Part shown: positions 1 through 8,800 of the stretch, in pieces | Numbering within the stretch: the stretch's first letter is position 1 | Layout: each line of letters opens with the position of its first letter | Assembly (NCBI RefSeq): GCF_009192735.1 | Contig: NZ_VTFU01000002.1 | Location: 62,001-126,000 of the forward strand | Source of the DNA: Arthrobacter gandavensis | Lineage (GTDB): Bacteria; Actinomycetota; Actinomycetes; Actinomycetales; Micrococcaceae | Length of the DNA stretch: 64,000 nucleotides | Reading direction: 5' to 3' | The notes under the pieces: model-generated | Told to the model about the DNA's origin: nothing | Databases searched by the model: none | The model's input: only the letters and a program-made list of their open reading frames with translations | Made by a program: the position numbers and the translations under genes

Positions 1-509
1 AGAACAACGGCTGGGCCATTTCGCTGCCCACCTCAGCACAGGTGGCCGGCGGGACCGTTGCGGCGCGTGCCGCCGGGTACGGCATGAAAGCCCTAACCGT
101 TGACGGCAACGACGTCACCGCCGTCGTGCGGGCCACCCGAGAGGCACTGGCCCATGCCCGTGCCGGCCTCGGACCGGTGCTGATCGAAGCCATGACCTAC
201 CGGCGGGGACCGCATTCCACCAGTGACGACCCCGGCCGCTACCGGACGCTCGAGGACGAGCGGCGCGACGCCGGTGCCGACCCCGTGGCGCTCCTGGCCG
301 AACAGCTGCTCTCGGCCGGGCACGCCGACCAGGACTTCCTCGACGCCGCCCACGCTGATGCCGTGGCCGCAGCCGAGGTCGTCCGGCTGGGAGTGCAGGA
401 ACTGAAACCCCGTCCCGGCGCGGAAATGTTCGAGTTTGTGTTCGCCGAAACCACTCAGCAGCTCACAGACCAGGCCAGCGCCTGGCGGAAGGAATCCGAA
501 CATGACTGA
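1..509 (+). CDS. 2-oxoacid dehydrogenase E1 component, alpha subunit, C-terminal part (5' end outside window)
   Basis: The frame is open from the window edge (first full codon at base 3), so only the last ~169 residues are present. The segment begins NNGWAISLP and contains VDGNDV and a TYRRGPHSTSDDP stretch, which are typical of the thiamine-diphosphate-binding E1 alpha subunit of pyruvate, branched-chain 2-oxoacid or acetoin dehydrogenases. E1 alpha decarboxylates the 2-oxoacid and reductively acylates the lipoyl domain of E2 together with E1 beta. It overlaps the E1 beta start by 8 bp, so the two are translationally coupled. Substrate (branched-chain oxoacid, pyruvate or acetoin) cannot be decided from this fragment. 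Confidence 0.93.
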   Translation, partial: NNGWAISLPTSAQVAGGTVAARAAGYGMKALTVDGNDVTAVVRATREALAHARAGLGPVLIEAMTYRRGPHSTSDDPGRYRTLEDERRDAGADPVALLAEQLLSAGHADQDFLDAAHADAVAAAEVVRLGVQELKPRPGAEMFEFVFAETTQQLTDQASAWRKESEHD

Positions 510-1596
510 CCAATTGACGGGCAGCTCGGACCTCGCCGCCGCACGGGACAATACGGGAGACACAGCGGTGCAGCAGCAGTCCGCCGCCGTCCCCGCCCCC
601 GCCGGCTCCGGAGCCGGTGCAACCATGTCCATGCAGGCGGCACTGAACCGGGCACTCGCCGAAATCCTCGAGCAGGACCCGAAGGCACTGGTCCTGGGCG
701 AGGACGTCGGCAGGCTCGGCGGCGTCTTCCGCATCACCGACGGGCTGCAGCGGCGCTTCGGCGCGGACCGGGTATTGGACACCCCACTGGCCGAATCCGG
801 CATCCTCGGCATGTCAGTGGGCCTGGCCATGGCCGGGTTCCACCCCATTCCCGAAGTGCAGTTTGACGGTTTCGCCTACCCCGCGGTCAACCAGATCATC
901 ACGCAGCTGGCACGGATGAACTACCGCAGCCGCGGAACCCTGCCCATGCCCGTCACGCTGCGGGTGCCCAGCTTCGGCGGCATCCGCGCCCCGGAACACC
1001 ATGGCGAGTCCCTTGAAGCCCTGTTTGCCCATGTCCCGGGCCTGCTGGTGGTGTCGCCTTCGAGTCCGCAGGAGGCCTATCACCTGCTCAAGCATGCCGC
1101 CGCCCTTCCGGATCCGGTGATCTTCATGGAGCCGAAGTCCCGCTACTGGCAAAAGGGGGAAGTCATTGCGTCCGACGGCGGCAGTCCGCTCGGTTCGAAA
1201 GTGGTGCGCTCCGGCAAACACGTCACATTGATCGCGTGGGGCGCCATGGTGGCGCGCTGCCTTCAGGTTGCCGAGCTCGCGGCCGAGGACGGCATTGAGG
1301 TGGAGGTCCTGGACCTGCGCTGGCTCAAGCCGATCGACGCCGCCGGCCTCGCCGCATCGGTGGCGCGGACCCGGCGCGCCGTCGTCGTGCACGAAGCCCC
1401 GCTGACCTCCGGGCTGGGGGCAGAAGTGGCGGCACTGGTCACCGAACGCTGCTTTGACACCCTCAGGGCACCGGTTGAGCGGGTTACCGGATTCGACGTA
1501 CCGTATCCCTCAGGTGACCTGGAGGACGAGTACATCCCGAACATCGACCGCATCCTGTTCGGGATCCAGCGAGTATTGGAGTATCGACGTGGCTGA
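502..1596 (+). CDS. 2-oxoacid dehydrogenase E1 component, beta subunit
   Basis: 364-residue protein starting at ATG 502 inside the end of the E1 alpha gene. After a poorly conserved ~35-residue Ala-rich tail it has the transketolase pyrimidine-binding domain (TMSMQAALNRALAEIL, VLGEDVGRLGGVFRITDGL) and the C-terminal domain (VTLIAWGAMV, VEVLDLRWLKPID, DVPYPSGDLEDEYIPN). E1 beta forms the heterotetramer with E1 alpha and shares the ThDP site. The N-terminal extension is longer than usual. An ATG exists near the conserved start (MSMQAAL, ~625), but translational coupling favours 502. The lipoyl-domain gene overlaps its 3' end by 8 bp. Confidence 0.93.
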   Translation: MTDQLTGSSDLAAARDNTGDTAVQQQSAAVPAPAGSGAGATMSMQAALNRALAEILEQDPKALVLGEDVGRLGGVFRITDGLQRRFGADRVLDTPLAESGILGMSVGLAMAGFHPIPEVQFDGFAYPAVNQIITQLARMNYRSRGTLPMPVTLRVPSFGGIRAPEHHGESLEALFAHVPGLLVVSPSSPQEAYHLLKHAAALPDPVIFMEPKSRYWQKGEVIASDGGSPLGSKVVRSGKHVTLIAWGAMVARCLQVAELAAEDGIEVEVLDLRWLKPIDAAGLAASVARTRRAVVVHEAPLTSGLGAEVAALVTERCFDTLRAPVERVTGFDVPYPSGDLEDEYIPNIDRILFGIQRVLEYRRG

Positions 1597-1918
1597 AATT
1601 CCTTTTCCCCTGCCCGACCTCGGCGAAGGGCTGATCGAAGCCACCGTGCTGGAATGGCTGGTGTCCGAGGGTGACCAGGTGGAGCGGAACCAGCCGCTGG
1701 TGGAGGTGGAGACCTCCAAATCTGCTCTCGAGCTGCCCTCCCCGCAGGCCGGACGGGTGGCCCGCATCTACGGCGCACCAGGAGAGAAAATCAACGTTGG
1801 CGAACCGCTGATTGTCTTCGAAGTGCCGGATAACACCGCCGGAATCGTGGGAACCGTGCCGCAGGAGGCCCCCGCCCGCCGCCGTGTCCGGCTGACCGCC
1901 GCCTTAGACGAGGACTAA
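1589..1918 (+). CDS. Stand-alone lipoyl-domain protein (E2-like carrier without a catalytic core)
   Basis: 109-residue protein from GTG 1589, overlapping the E1 beta end by 8 bp. Residues 3-78 form a complete lipoyl domain (FPLPDLGEGL at the N-terminus; lipoylated lysine predicted at K44 in VEVETSKSALEL). The protein stops after a ~30-residue Pro/Arg-rich tail. The peripheral-subunit-binding and acyltransferase domains that normally follow in E2 (about 300-400 more residues) are absent and not found downstream. It should accept an acyl group from the adjacent E1. The neighbouring hydrolase recalls AcoC-type E2 proteins of acetoin dehydrogenase, where a lipoyl domain is fused to an alpha/beta hydrolase. 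A truncated classical E2 is the alternative. Confidence 0.85.
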   Translation: MAEIPFPLPDLGEGLIEATVLEWLVSEGDQVERNQPLVEVETSKSALELPSPQAGRVARIYGAPGEKINVGEPLIVFEVPDNTAGIVGTVPQEAPARRRVRLTAALDED

Positions 1919-1922
1919 AGCC

Positions 1923-2723
1923 ATGGAACTGCGGACCCGCACGGTTGAAGGCACCGATCCCCAGCTTTTCGCCGAACTCATTGAACCCGACGGCGGGGCC
2001 AGGTCCGAACGGCCCGTGCTCCTGCTGCACGGATTCGCGTCCTCGTCCCAGCTGAACTGGCACGATTCCGGCTGGGTCAGCGCCCTGAGCGGCGCCGGCA
2101 GGAGGGTGATCACCGTCGACCTGCCCGGCCACGGACGGAGCGCGGCACCGGTCGAGCTGGACGCCTACCGCCCGAGCCGGATCCGCGCGGACCTGCTGCA
2201 GCTGCTGCTGGACGCCGGCGTCCAGCCGCTGACTGGTGATCATCCGGAATCCGGAGTGGACGTTATCGGCTATTCGCTGGGCGCCCGGCTGGCCTGGGAA
2301 TTTGGGGCCACTCAACCGGAGCTGGTGCACCGCATGGTTCTGGGCGGCGGGCCCGGCACCGATGATCCGCTGGCGGCGTTTGACCTGGCAGCGGCACGGG
2401 CAGCCATGGAAGGAACCGGGGAGGTGGCCGATCAGGCCACTGCCGAACTGCTGCGCATGGCTGCACTGGTCCCCGCCAATGACCTGTCGGTGCTGCTGTC
2501 CATGGTGGAGGCCATCCAGCAGGAGCCGTTTGTCCCCGCCGAGGCGGTTCCGTCCATGCCGCTGCTGCTGGTGGCCGGAGACCAGGATGCTTTTGCCGCC
2601 GGCAACGCGGAGCTGGCTGAGCTGTCGGGACAGGCCGAGCTGCTTGCGCTCCCGGCCCGCACCCACGCAAACGCGGTCACGTCCCGCGCCTTCAAGCAGG
2701 CGGCCATCAGCTTCCTCGGCTAA
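1923..2723 (+). CDS. Alpha/beta hydrolase next to the lipoyl-domain gene
   Basis: 266-residue alpha/beta-hydrolase-fold protein starting 4 bp after the lipoyl-domain stop. The oxyanion region LLLHGFASSS is near residue 40, the nucleophile is Ser118 in GYSLG, the acid is in the LLLVAGDQD segment and the histidine lies in ARTHANA near the C-terminus. It has no signal peptide, so it is cytosolic. Operon position suggests it works with the E1/lipoyl carrier, by analogy with the hydrolase-like C-terminal half of AcoC in acetoin cleavage. That role is inferred; a generic esterase or a MenH-like enzyme (sequence such as VDLPGHGRS is compatible) is also possible. Confidence 0.85.
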   Translation: MELRTRTVEGTDPQLFAELIEPDGGARSERPVLLLHGFASSSQLNWHDSGWVSALSGAGRRVITVDLPGHGRSAAPVELDAYRPSRIRADLLQLLLDAGVQPLTGDHPESGVDVIGYSLGARLAWEFGATQPELVHRMVLGGGPGTDDPLAAFDLAAARAAMEGTGEVADQATAELLRMAALVPANDLSVLLSMVEAIQQEPFVPAEAVPSMPLLLVAGDQDAFAAGNAELAELSGQAELLALPARTHANAVTSRAFKQAAISFLG

Positions 2724-2874
2724 GGCCCGGCCGGACGGAAAACCCCGGCGGCAGCGCTCCGGGTCATCCCCTGGTGAGAAGGCACATATTACGTCTTGGT
2801 AAAGCAGGCTCCCCCTTGCCCAATTCCTTCGGTGTGGCGGGATATGGTGGGACGGTGGGCAGCGGAGGATCGAA

Positions 2875-2894
2875 TTAATCAGGCTGCTGATTAA
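2875..2894. promoter_or_regulatory. AT-rich inverted repeat in the leader of the kinase gene
   Basis: ttaatcag (2875-2882) and ctgattaa (2887-2894) are perfect 8-bp arms around a 4-nt loop, in an otherwise GC-rich 280-bp gap between the hydrolase and the kinase. A smaller repeat (ctgaa/ttcag) follows at 2901-2916. It could be an operator or a leader hairpin; no convincing -35/-10 pair was found beside it. Confidence 0.35.
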
Positions 2895-3003
2895 ATGTTC
2901 TGAATCCCGGTTCAGGACTCCTGCGTCCGGTGGTAAGCAACAGACCCGGATCCGCTGCCCGCCCGCTTCCAGTTTTTCGACACACCCTCTAGGGAGGACA
3001 CCC

Positions 3004-3948
3004 GTGGATGTACTCCTTGGGAATCGATACCGCACCACCGAGCTCATCGGTACGGGCGGCGCTGCCTCCGTGTACCGCGCGGTGGATCAGAACCTGGGCC
3101 GCGACGTAGCGGTCAAGCTTTTCCGCCCCAACGTCAGCGACGATGACGAGAACCGCCGCCAGCAGACCGAAACCCTGCTGCTGGCCACACTGAACCACCC
3201 CGGCCTCGTGACGCTTCTGGATGCCGGACTTACGCAGGACGACGACGGGCGCTCCTCCACCTTCCTGGTCATGGAACTGGTGGACGGCCCGGACCTGCGG
3301 CGAACACTGAAATCAGGGCCGCTGGGTCCGGCAGGCACGGCCTCCCTGGGCGCGGACCTGGCCGACGCGTTGAATTACGTGCATTCCAACGGCGTCATCC
3401 ACCGGGACGTTAAGCCCGCGAACATCCTCCTGTATCCGCTGGCCGAGAACGATACCCGCCTCTACCCCAAGCTGACCGACTTCGGCATCGCGCGGATGAC
3501 CGAGGCGACCATCGCCACGGCCCACGGCGCCACCATTGGCACCGCAAACTACCTCAGCCCCGAACAGGCGCTGGGCGGGGCCGTCGACCCGCGCACCGAC
3601 ATCTACTCCCTGGGGCTCGTGCTCCTGGAGTGCCTCACCGGCGAGAAGGCCTTCCCCGGTCCTATTGTTGAGTCCGCCGTCGCACGCCTGGTCCGCGACC
3701 CCGAGGTGCCGGCGGACCTCGGCGCCGAGTGGGTGGACCTGCTGCGCGCGATGACTGCCAGGACCGTCGAGGCCCGGCCGGATGCGCACGAGGTTGCGGC
3801 GGCGCTGCGTTCGCTGGGCACCGAAGCCGAAGTGCCGGCACGGGCGGCTGCCGATCCTGATGCCGTGGACGACGTCGTGACCGGCGGGATCACCACGGGC
3901 AACATCTACATACCGCTGCCGCCCACCCACGCCCCCAGCCTGGGCTAG
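3004..3948 (+). CDS. Soluble eukaryotic-type Ser/Thr protein kinase
   Basis: 314-residue protein from GTG 3004, preceded by a strong AGGGAGGA ribosome-binding site. A full Hanks-type kinase domain spans ~9-270: glycine-rich loop LIGTGGAASVY (14-24), ATP-anchoring K38, catalytic loop HRDVKPANILL with D135, and D159 in DFGIARM. The activation segment contains GTANYLSPEQALGG. Unlike PknB or PknA it has no transmembrane helix and no PASTA repeats; the last ~45 residues are a low-complexity tail. It is therefore a cytosolic kinase of unknown target. It has its own leader and terminator and looks monocistronic. Confidence 0.93.
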   Translation: MDVLLGNRYRTTELIGTGGAASVYRAVDQNLGRDVAVKLFRPNVSDDDENRRQQTETLLLATLNHPGLVTLLDAGLTQDDDGRSSTFLVMELVDGPDLRRTLKSGPLGPAGTASLGADLADALNYVHSNGVIHRDVKPANILLYPLAENDTRLYPKLTDFGIARMTEATIATAHGATIGTANYLSPEQALGGAVDPRTDIYSLGLVLLECLTGEKAFPGPIVESAVARLVRDPEVPADLGAEWVDLLRAMTARTVEARPDAHEVAAALRSLGTEAEVPARAAADPDAVDDVVTGGITTGNIYIPLPPTHAPSLG

Positions 3949-3973
3949 CTCCTCCGGCCGCTGACGGCTTAAG

Positions 3974-4013
3974 ACAGAAGCCCGGACCGGGAATCCCCGG
4001 TCCGGGCTTCTGT
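3974..4013. terminator. Bidirectional intrinsic terminator between convergent genes
   Basis: A perfect 18-bp stem (3974-3991 with 3996-4013) closes a 4-nt loop and is followed on the plus strand by gttttgtt. It separates the kinase from the convergent small gene at 4033-4206. Confidence 0.85.
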
Positions 4014-4032
4014 GTTTTGTTCCCGAAGGTTG

Positions 4033-4206
4033 CTACTTGGATCCGCCCTCTGCGGATTCCTGGTCTTCTTCGGGTTCGAAGTTCGACGGTTCTTCGGTGG
4101 ACGCTGCGGCCACGCCATCCTTGCTGTCAGGAATGGTTCCCTCGGGTCCCGTTGTGTTTTCGCCGTCCTTGGAGCGGTCCTTATTGGCGTTCTGTTCGCT
4201 GCCCAT
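4033..4206 (-). CDS. Small acidic, probably disordered protein of unknown function
   Basis: 57-residue reading frame starting MGSEQNANKD with an AGGAG ribosome-binding site 8 nt upstream (atgaggagacccagc before ATG). The sequence is rich in Glu, Asp, Ser, Gly and Lys, lacks hydrophobic segments and cysteines, and ends EEDQESAEGGSK. It looks intrinsically disordered and cytosolic. The good ribosome-binding site and the terminator just downstream support its being real. I recognise no family. Confidence 0.6.
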   Translation of the reverse strand: MGSEQNANKDRSKDGENTTGPEGTIPDSKDGVAAASTEEPSNFEPEEDQESAEGGSK

Positions 4207-4333
4207 GCTGGGTCTCCTCATCCGCTGCGGCTCCGCCGTAAAATCCGGCGCTTGATTCGATACTAAGGCACCTGAGGGCCACCCCGACAGCCGGCGGCCC
4301 GGGCCGCCGGCATGGCCCCTACTTTCGCCGCCC

Positions 4334-5716
4334 CTACTTTCGCCGCAGCCGGGAGGCCACTGCCCACCGGACACACAGGCTCAGAAGCAGCAGCACAACG
4401 GCAGCGCCCACCGGCACCAGGAAAGCCGCCTGGTGCCCTGAGCTGTCCGCCAGCCGTCCCGCCAGCGCGGCGCCGATGGCTGTGCCCGTGACTACTCCGC
4501 TGGCGAGCATGGTCATGACCGTGCCCATCAGATGCCTCGGAGCAACGACGGCGCCAATCCCAAAGATGCTGACCATGGTGGGGCCGACGGGAATTCCCAG
4601 GACAAAGAGCGCCACCAGCATGGTGGGAATGTCCGCGGGGAAGAGCAGGAGCACAGAGAAGGCGGCCATCGCTCCGGCGGACACCATCCAACGGGCGGCA
4701 GCGGTGAAACGCTCCGGCCAGAAGGCCACTGACAATGCGGCGGCCGCCGAACTGATGCCCATGACCGCGTACAGCAAACCGGCAGCGGAGGAAATGTTGA
4801 AAAGGCCGCCAAAGGCGGTAAGGCTCGTCTGGGTTCCGCCGAAGAACGTACCCATCGCCACCATGCCGAGGACGGGGAGGGCAATCAGCAGCCAGTCCGC
4901 ACGGGGCCGGGCAGCCGGCGGCTCGGCAGGGGTGCCCGAATTTTCAGCGGCGGAATCGCGGGCTGCCTTGGCCGCACGTGCCGCCCGGGCGGGGATGACC
5001 GAGCGGACGGTGGGATGCACGGCGAATGCGCTGACCATGGTCAGCGTCAGCACCGCGGCAATGGCCAGCGGCAGCCACGGAGCGACGGCGGCGGCCAGCA
5101 GGCCCACCAGGGCCGGGCCAAGCACAAAGCTGAGCTCGTCAGCCGTTGACTCGTAGGACATGGCGGTGTCGAGGTCCCGGGCGCCGGCGGAGTCCGCGGA
5201 ACGCTTGCGTTCGGTCATGGACATCCACCGCACGCGGGCCAGCGGGCCCACCTGCGGGCAGGTTGCTCCCATCAGGAAGGCTGCGGCAAGGGCGGCGAAG
5301 GGACTGGACGCCTCCGGCAGCTGGAAAGCCATGTACAGGGTCAGCGCAATGGCCAGGGGGTTCACGGCGGCGGCGGCCAGCAGCACGGGACGCTGGCCGA
5401 TCCGGTCCGCCACATATCCAAGGACGGGCGCCCCCAGGGCGGAGCCGATGCCCACGGCACCGGCTGCAAGACCGCCGGTCGCGTAGGAGCCGGTGACGCT
5501 GGTGACCAGGGTCAGTGCTCCCACCGTGAGCATGGCCAGGGGAAGGCGGGCCAGGAAGGCAATGGGAACGAAGCCGCGGCCGGCAAGCGTGAAGATCCGC
5601 GCGTACCGTCCAGTGGTTGCGTCCGGTGCCGGGTCCGAGGCCATGGTGGGGTCTGCAGATGATGTTTCAGCCGGTGACGTTTCCGGCGACGAAGGGGCGG
5701 AGGGCAGATTGCTCAT
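4334..5716 (-). CDS. MFS transporter (12-TM, drug/metabolite efflux type)
   Basis: 460-residue protein. After a ~45-residue hydrophilic Ser/Thr/Pro-rich N-terminus it has about 12 hydrophobic segments, with a long central loop (~215-245, Arg/Ala/Glu-rich) dividing the two six-helix halves. The cytoplasmic loop after TM2 carries GYVADRIGQRPVLL, the MFS motif-A signature. Segments such as GIPVGPTMVSIFGIGAVV fit the second half. It is an inner-membrane secondary transporter; substrate is unknown. It lies downstream of sbcC with 115 bp between them. Confidence 0.88.
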   Translation of the reverse strand: MSNLPSAPSSPETSPAETSSADPTMASDPAPDATTGRYARIFTLAGRGFVPIAFLARLPLAMLTVGALTLVTSVTGSYATGGLAAGAVGIGSALGAPVLGYVADRIGQRPVLLAAAAVNPLAIALTLYMAFQLPEASSPFAALAAAFLMGATCPQVGPLARVRWMSMTERKRSADSAGARDLDTAMSYESTADELSFVLGPALVGLLAAAVAPWLPLAIAAVLTLTMVSAFAVHPTVRSVIPARAARAAKAARDSAAENSGTPAEPPAARPRADWLLIALPVLGMVAMGTFFGGTQTSLTAFGGLFNISSAAGLLYAVMGISSAAAALSVAFWPERFTAAARWMVSAGAMAAFSVLLLFPADIPTMLVALFVLGIPVGPTMVSIFGIGAVVAPRHLMGTVMTMLASGVVTGTAIGAALAGRLADSSGHQAAFLVPVGAAVVLLLLSLCVRWAVASRLRRK

Positions 5717-5738
5717 GCGGTTCCAGACATGTTTCAGC

Positions 5739-5764
5739 GCGCATCGTCCCCCCTCCCGATGCGC
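5739..5764. promoter_or_regulatory. Inverted repeat between sbcC and the MFS gene
   Basis: gcgcatcg (5739-5746) and cgatgcgc (5757-5764) form perfect 8-bp arms around a 10-nt pyrimidine loop, 22 bp upstream of the MFS start and downstream of sbcC. It may be an operator for the transporter or a weak terminator; there is no T-tract. Confidence 0.35.
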
Positions 5765-5831
5765 CCGACCCGGTTACGCCTCCACTTTACCCTCGATGAG
5801 CGGACCGGGGCGCCTCGGGGCGGCCGCCGGA

Positions 5832-8800
5832 CTACACCCCCACCGGATTGCCGGCGGAGAACCGCACCGACGAGCCGTTGCGTCCCTTCGTGATCTGCAG
5901 CTGAGCTCCAATACGCTGCTTCATCTCTGCCACATGGCTGACAAGGCCGACCACCCGGCCGCCGTCGCGGAGTCCTTCCAAGGCATCCATCACCTGCTCC
6001 AGCGATGTCTCATCGAGGCTTCCGAATCCCTCATCCACAAACAGCGTTTCGATGCTGACACCGCCGGCCTCCTGCTGCACGACGTCGGCCAGGCCCAGCG
6101 CCAGGGCCAGCGACGCCATGAATCCCTCGCCGCCCGACAGCGTGGACGTGTCGCGGTGCTGGCCGGTCCAGGCATCGGTCACATGCAGGCCAAGGCCAGC
6201 CTTCTTGTTGCCCGACGTGGAATCGCTGTGCACCAGGGCATAGCGGCCGCCGGTCATCGCCGACAACCGCTCTGTTGCCGCCGCCGCGACCTGTTCCAAT
6301 CGGGCCGCCAGCACGTAAGTGCTCAGCGTCATTTTGTAACCGTTTTCGCCCAGGCCGCGCGCCGTGTCGGTCACTGAGCGGAGCAGTTCGTAGCGCTCCT
6401 CCAAGGGACGGATGCGCTCGGAAGCTTCCGCCAACTCCATGCCGTAGGACTGCAGCGCTTCCGCTGAGGCTTCCATGAGGCCCAGGTCCACCGAACACTG
6501 CGTCAGCCGCCGGCGGGCTTCGGACGCGGCATCGGAGGCCATCACCAGGTCCTCCTCGTCCGGGACGGGAAGCGGTTCACCGTGTCCGTCCAGTGCCGCC
6601 GCCGAGTCCTCGCCTTCGCGGCGCAGCATGAGCCGCTGTTCTTCCTGGTCGTATCCGGCAACAGTCAGCTTGTAAGCGGCGGCCGTGTGGGCATCCAACA
6701 GGGAATCCCGCAGCGCCTGCACGGTCTCAAATTCCGAGTCCGCCAGCTTTGCGGCGAGGTCCTGCCGGGCTTCCGCGGCGTTTTCTTCGGTTGATTTCCA
6801 CTCCGCTGTGGCGCGGCGTGCCGCTGCCACCAGTCCGCGGAGTTCGGTGATGCACTCAACCCGCTCGGCAAGGGAGGCAAACCCGTCCAGGGCTGCATCA
6901 ACGCGTCCGCTGAGGTCAGCTATCTGCCGCTGCGCTGCCAGTCGCTGTTCATCAGCCTGGGCGGCGGCGACTAGTGCTGCTGATTCCTCCTCGGCCAACT
7001 GCTCCAGTTCGGCAGCCAGTTCGGTGCAGCGGCTCAGCGCTGCATCGAGTTCCAGGCCGGCGGCTGTTGCCCTGTCCAGGGCCTCGGCTGCTGCTGTTTC
7101 CGCTGCCTTGGCGGCCAGTGGATCACCATCTCCGCCCTGGATCCGCAGCTCGGCCACCCGGCGGTCGGCGGCTTCCGCCTGTGAACGGGCGGCTTCGAAC
7201 TCCTGCTCGGCAGCATCCGTGAGCTGCCGGGCGTGTTCCTCGTCCTGTTGGGTGACAGCGCTCTCGCCGTCAGGCAGTGCGGCCGGGGCAGGGTGTTCAA
7301 CGCTGCCGCACACGGGGCAGCACTCCCCCTTTGCCAGCCGTCCGGCCAGCTCCGCGGCGGCCTGGTCGAGTCGGCGCTGCAGTTTGTCCTGCCATTCCTG
7401 GCGCCGGTCCTGGTAGCTTCCGCGCAGCTCGGCGGCGGCAGCGGCAGCGGCCTCCGCTTCCCGTGCGGCGCCGGCATGGTCGCTGATGGCCCGGGTCAGG
7501 GCACGGGCACGCTCCAGCTCTTCCGCTGCTGATTCGCGCCGTGACGCCCGCTTCCGGAGGGATTCCAGTTCCCGGGTCACTTCCGTTTCCTCGGCCCGAA
7601 GCGCGGCGGCAGCGGCGCTTGCCGCGGCAGCGGCGGTCCGGCGGCTTTCAGCCCGTTCGGCTGCGGCGCGGAGCTCCTCCTCCAGGTCAGTGATGCGTTT
7701 TTCCTCGGCCAGGGCGGCTTCCGCCACGCCCAGCTCGGTGGTGAGCCGGACGTCCGCAGCCGCGAGCGCGGATGCTGCCTCGGAATCCCCGGCCCCGCCA
7801 AAAGCACCCGTCCCATCGTCAGGCCCGGACCCGAGTCCGTACGCGGCAGCCCGGGCATGGGCGGTTAGCTGCGCCCATGCTTCCTCGGCTGCATCTTCGC
7901 GGAGCCGGAGTTTGGCGGTTGCCGCGTCAACGGCGCGAAGGTAACCGCTCAGTGCTTCCGCCTGCCCGTGCCGGGTCAAGGCAGTGCGCAGCGGTGCGAT
8001 TTCGGGCAGCCGGTCCGCATGGTCCTGTTCGTCGCGCTCAAGCTGCTCCCGCGCGATCCCCCGCGCGCGGCGGTGCTCCAGGTCCTGCCGGGCGGTTTCC
8101 GCCTCAAGCAGGGCAGCGGTGAGGGCCGTGTGTTCCTCCTGGGCGGCGGCAATCCGTTCCGTCAGCATGCGGCGGAACTCGTCCACGGCCGCGGTGTCCG
8201 TCCCGGCAGTTTCGGCATCCGCGGGGTTGGCCTGCTCCGGCGTCGTCCCAGTAGTTGTCGTCCCGGCAGTTGTCGTCCCGGCAGTTGTCGTCCCGGTAGT
8301 TGAGGCCGCTTCATCGGAGGCCGCGGCGTCACTGCCGCCGGCGTCGTCCGTGGACGCGGTCCAGCGCTGCATCTCATCACGCGCCCGGCGCAGCACATGC
8401 TCCGCTTCGGCGCGGGCTTCCTGCAGCTGCCGGGATGCGGCGGCAAGGTCTTCCTTGAGCTGGTCCTCAATTTCCTCGAAGCGGGTGGTGCCGAAGAGTT
8501 TCTGCAGCAGCTCCGCCCGGCTTTTCGCGTCAGCCCGCAGGAACGCCGCAAAATCGCCCTGGGGCAGCATGACCACCCGGGTGAACTGCTCCTTGTCCAT
8601 GCCGATGAGGGCCTGGATCTCGCCGCCGGCTTCATCATTGCGTGCGGATTTTGTCACCCATTCCCCGTTGGAGAATTCCCGCAGGGTGGTGTGCGCCTGC
8701 TCGAGCACTGTTTTCCCGGTGCCGCGTTTGGCCGGACGGTCCCAGGCCGGATTCCGCACCACCTCCAGGCGGCGGTCGCCGGAACTGAATTCCAGCAGCA

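Noticed and set aside
93-848. 251-codon minus-strand open frame over E1 alpha/beta
   Set aside because: It lies opposite two clearly conserved genes and its sequence is low-complexity Arg/Pro/Ser, typical of high-GC antisense frames.
1791-3047. 418-codon minus-strand frame over the hydrolase and kinase leader
   Set aside because: It runs through three features and shows no domain; the plus-strand hydrolase motifs account for the region.
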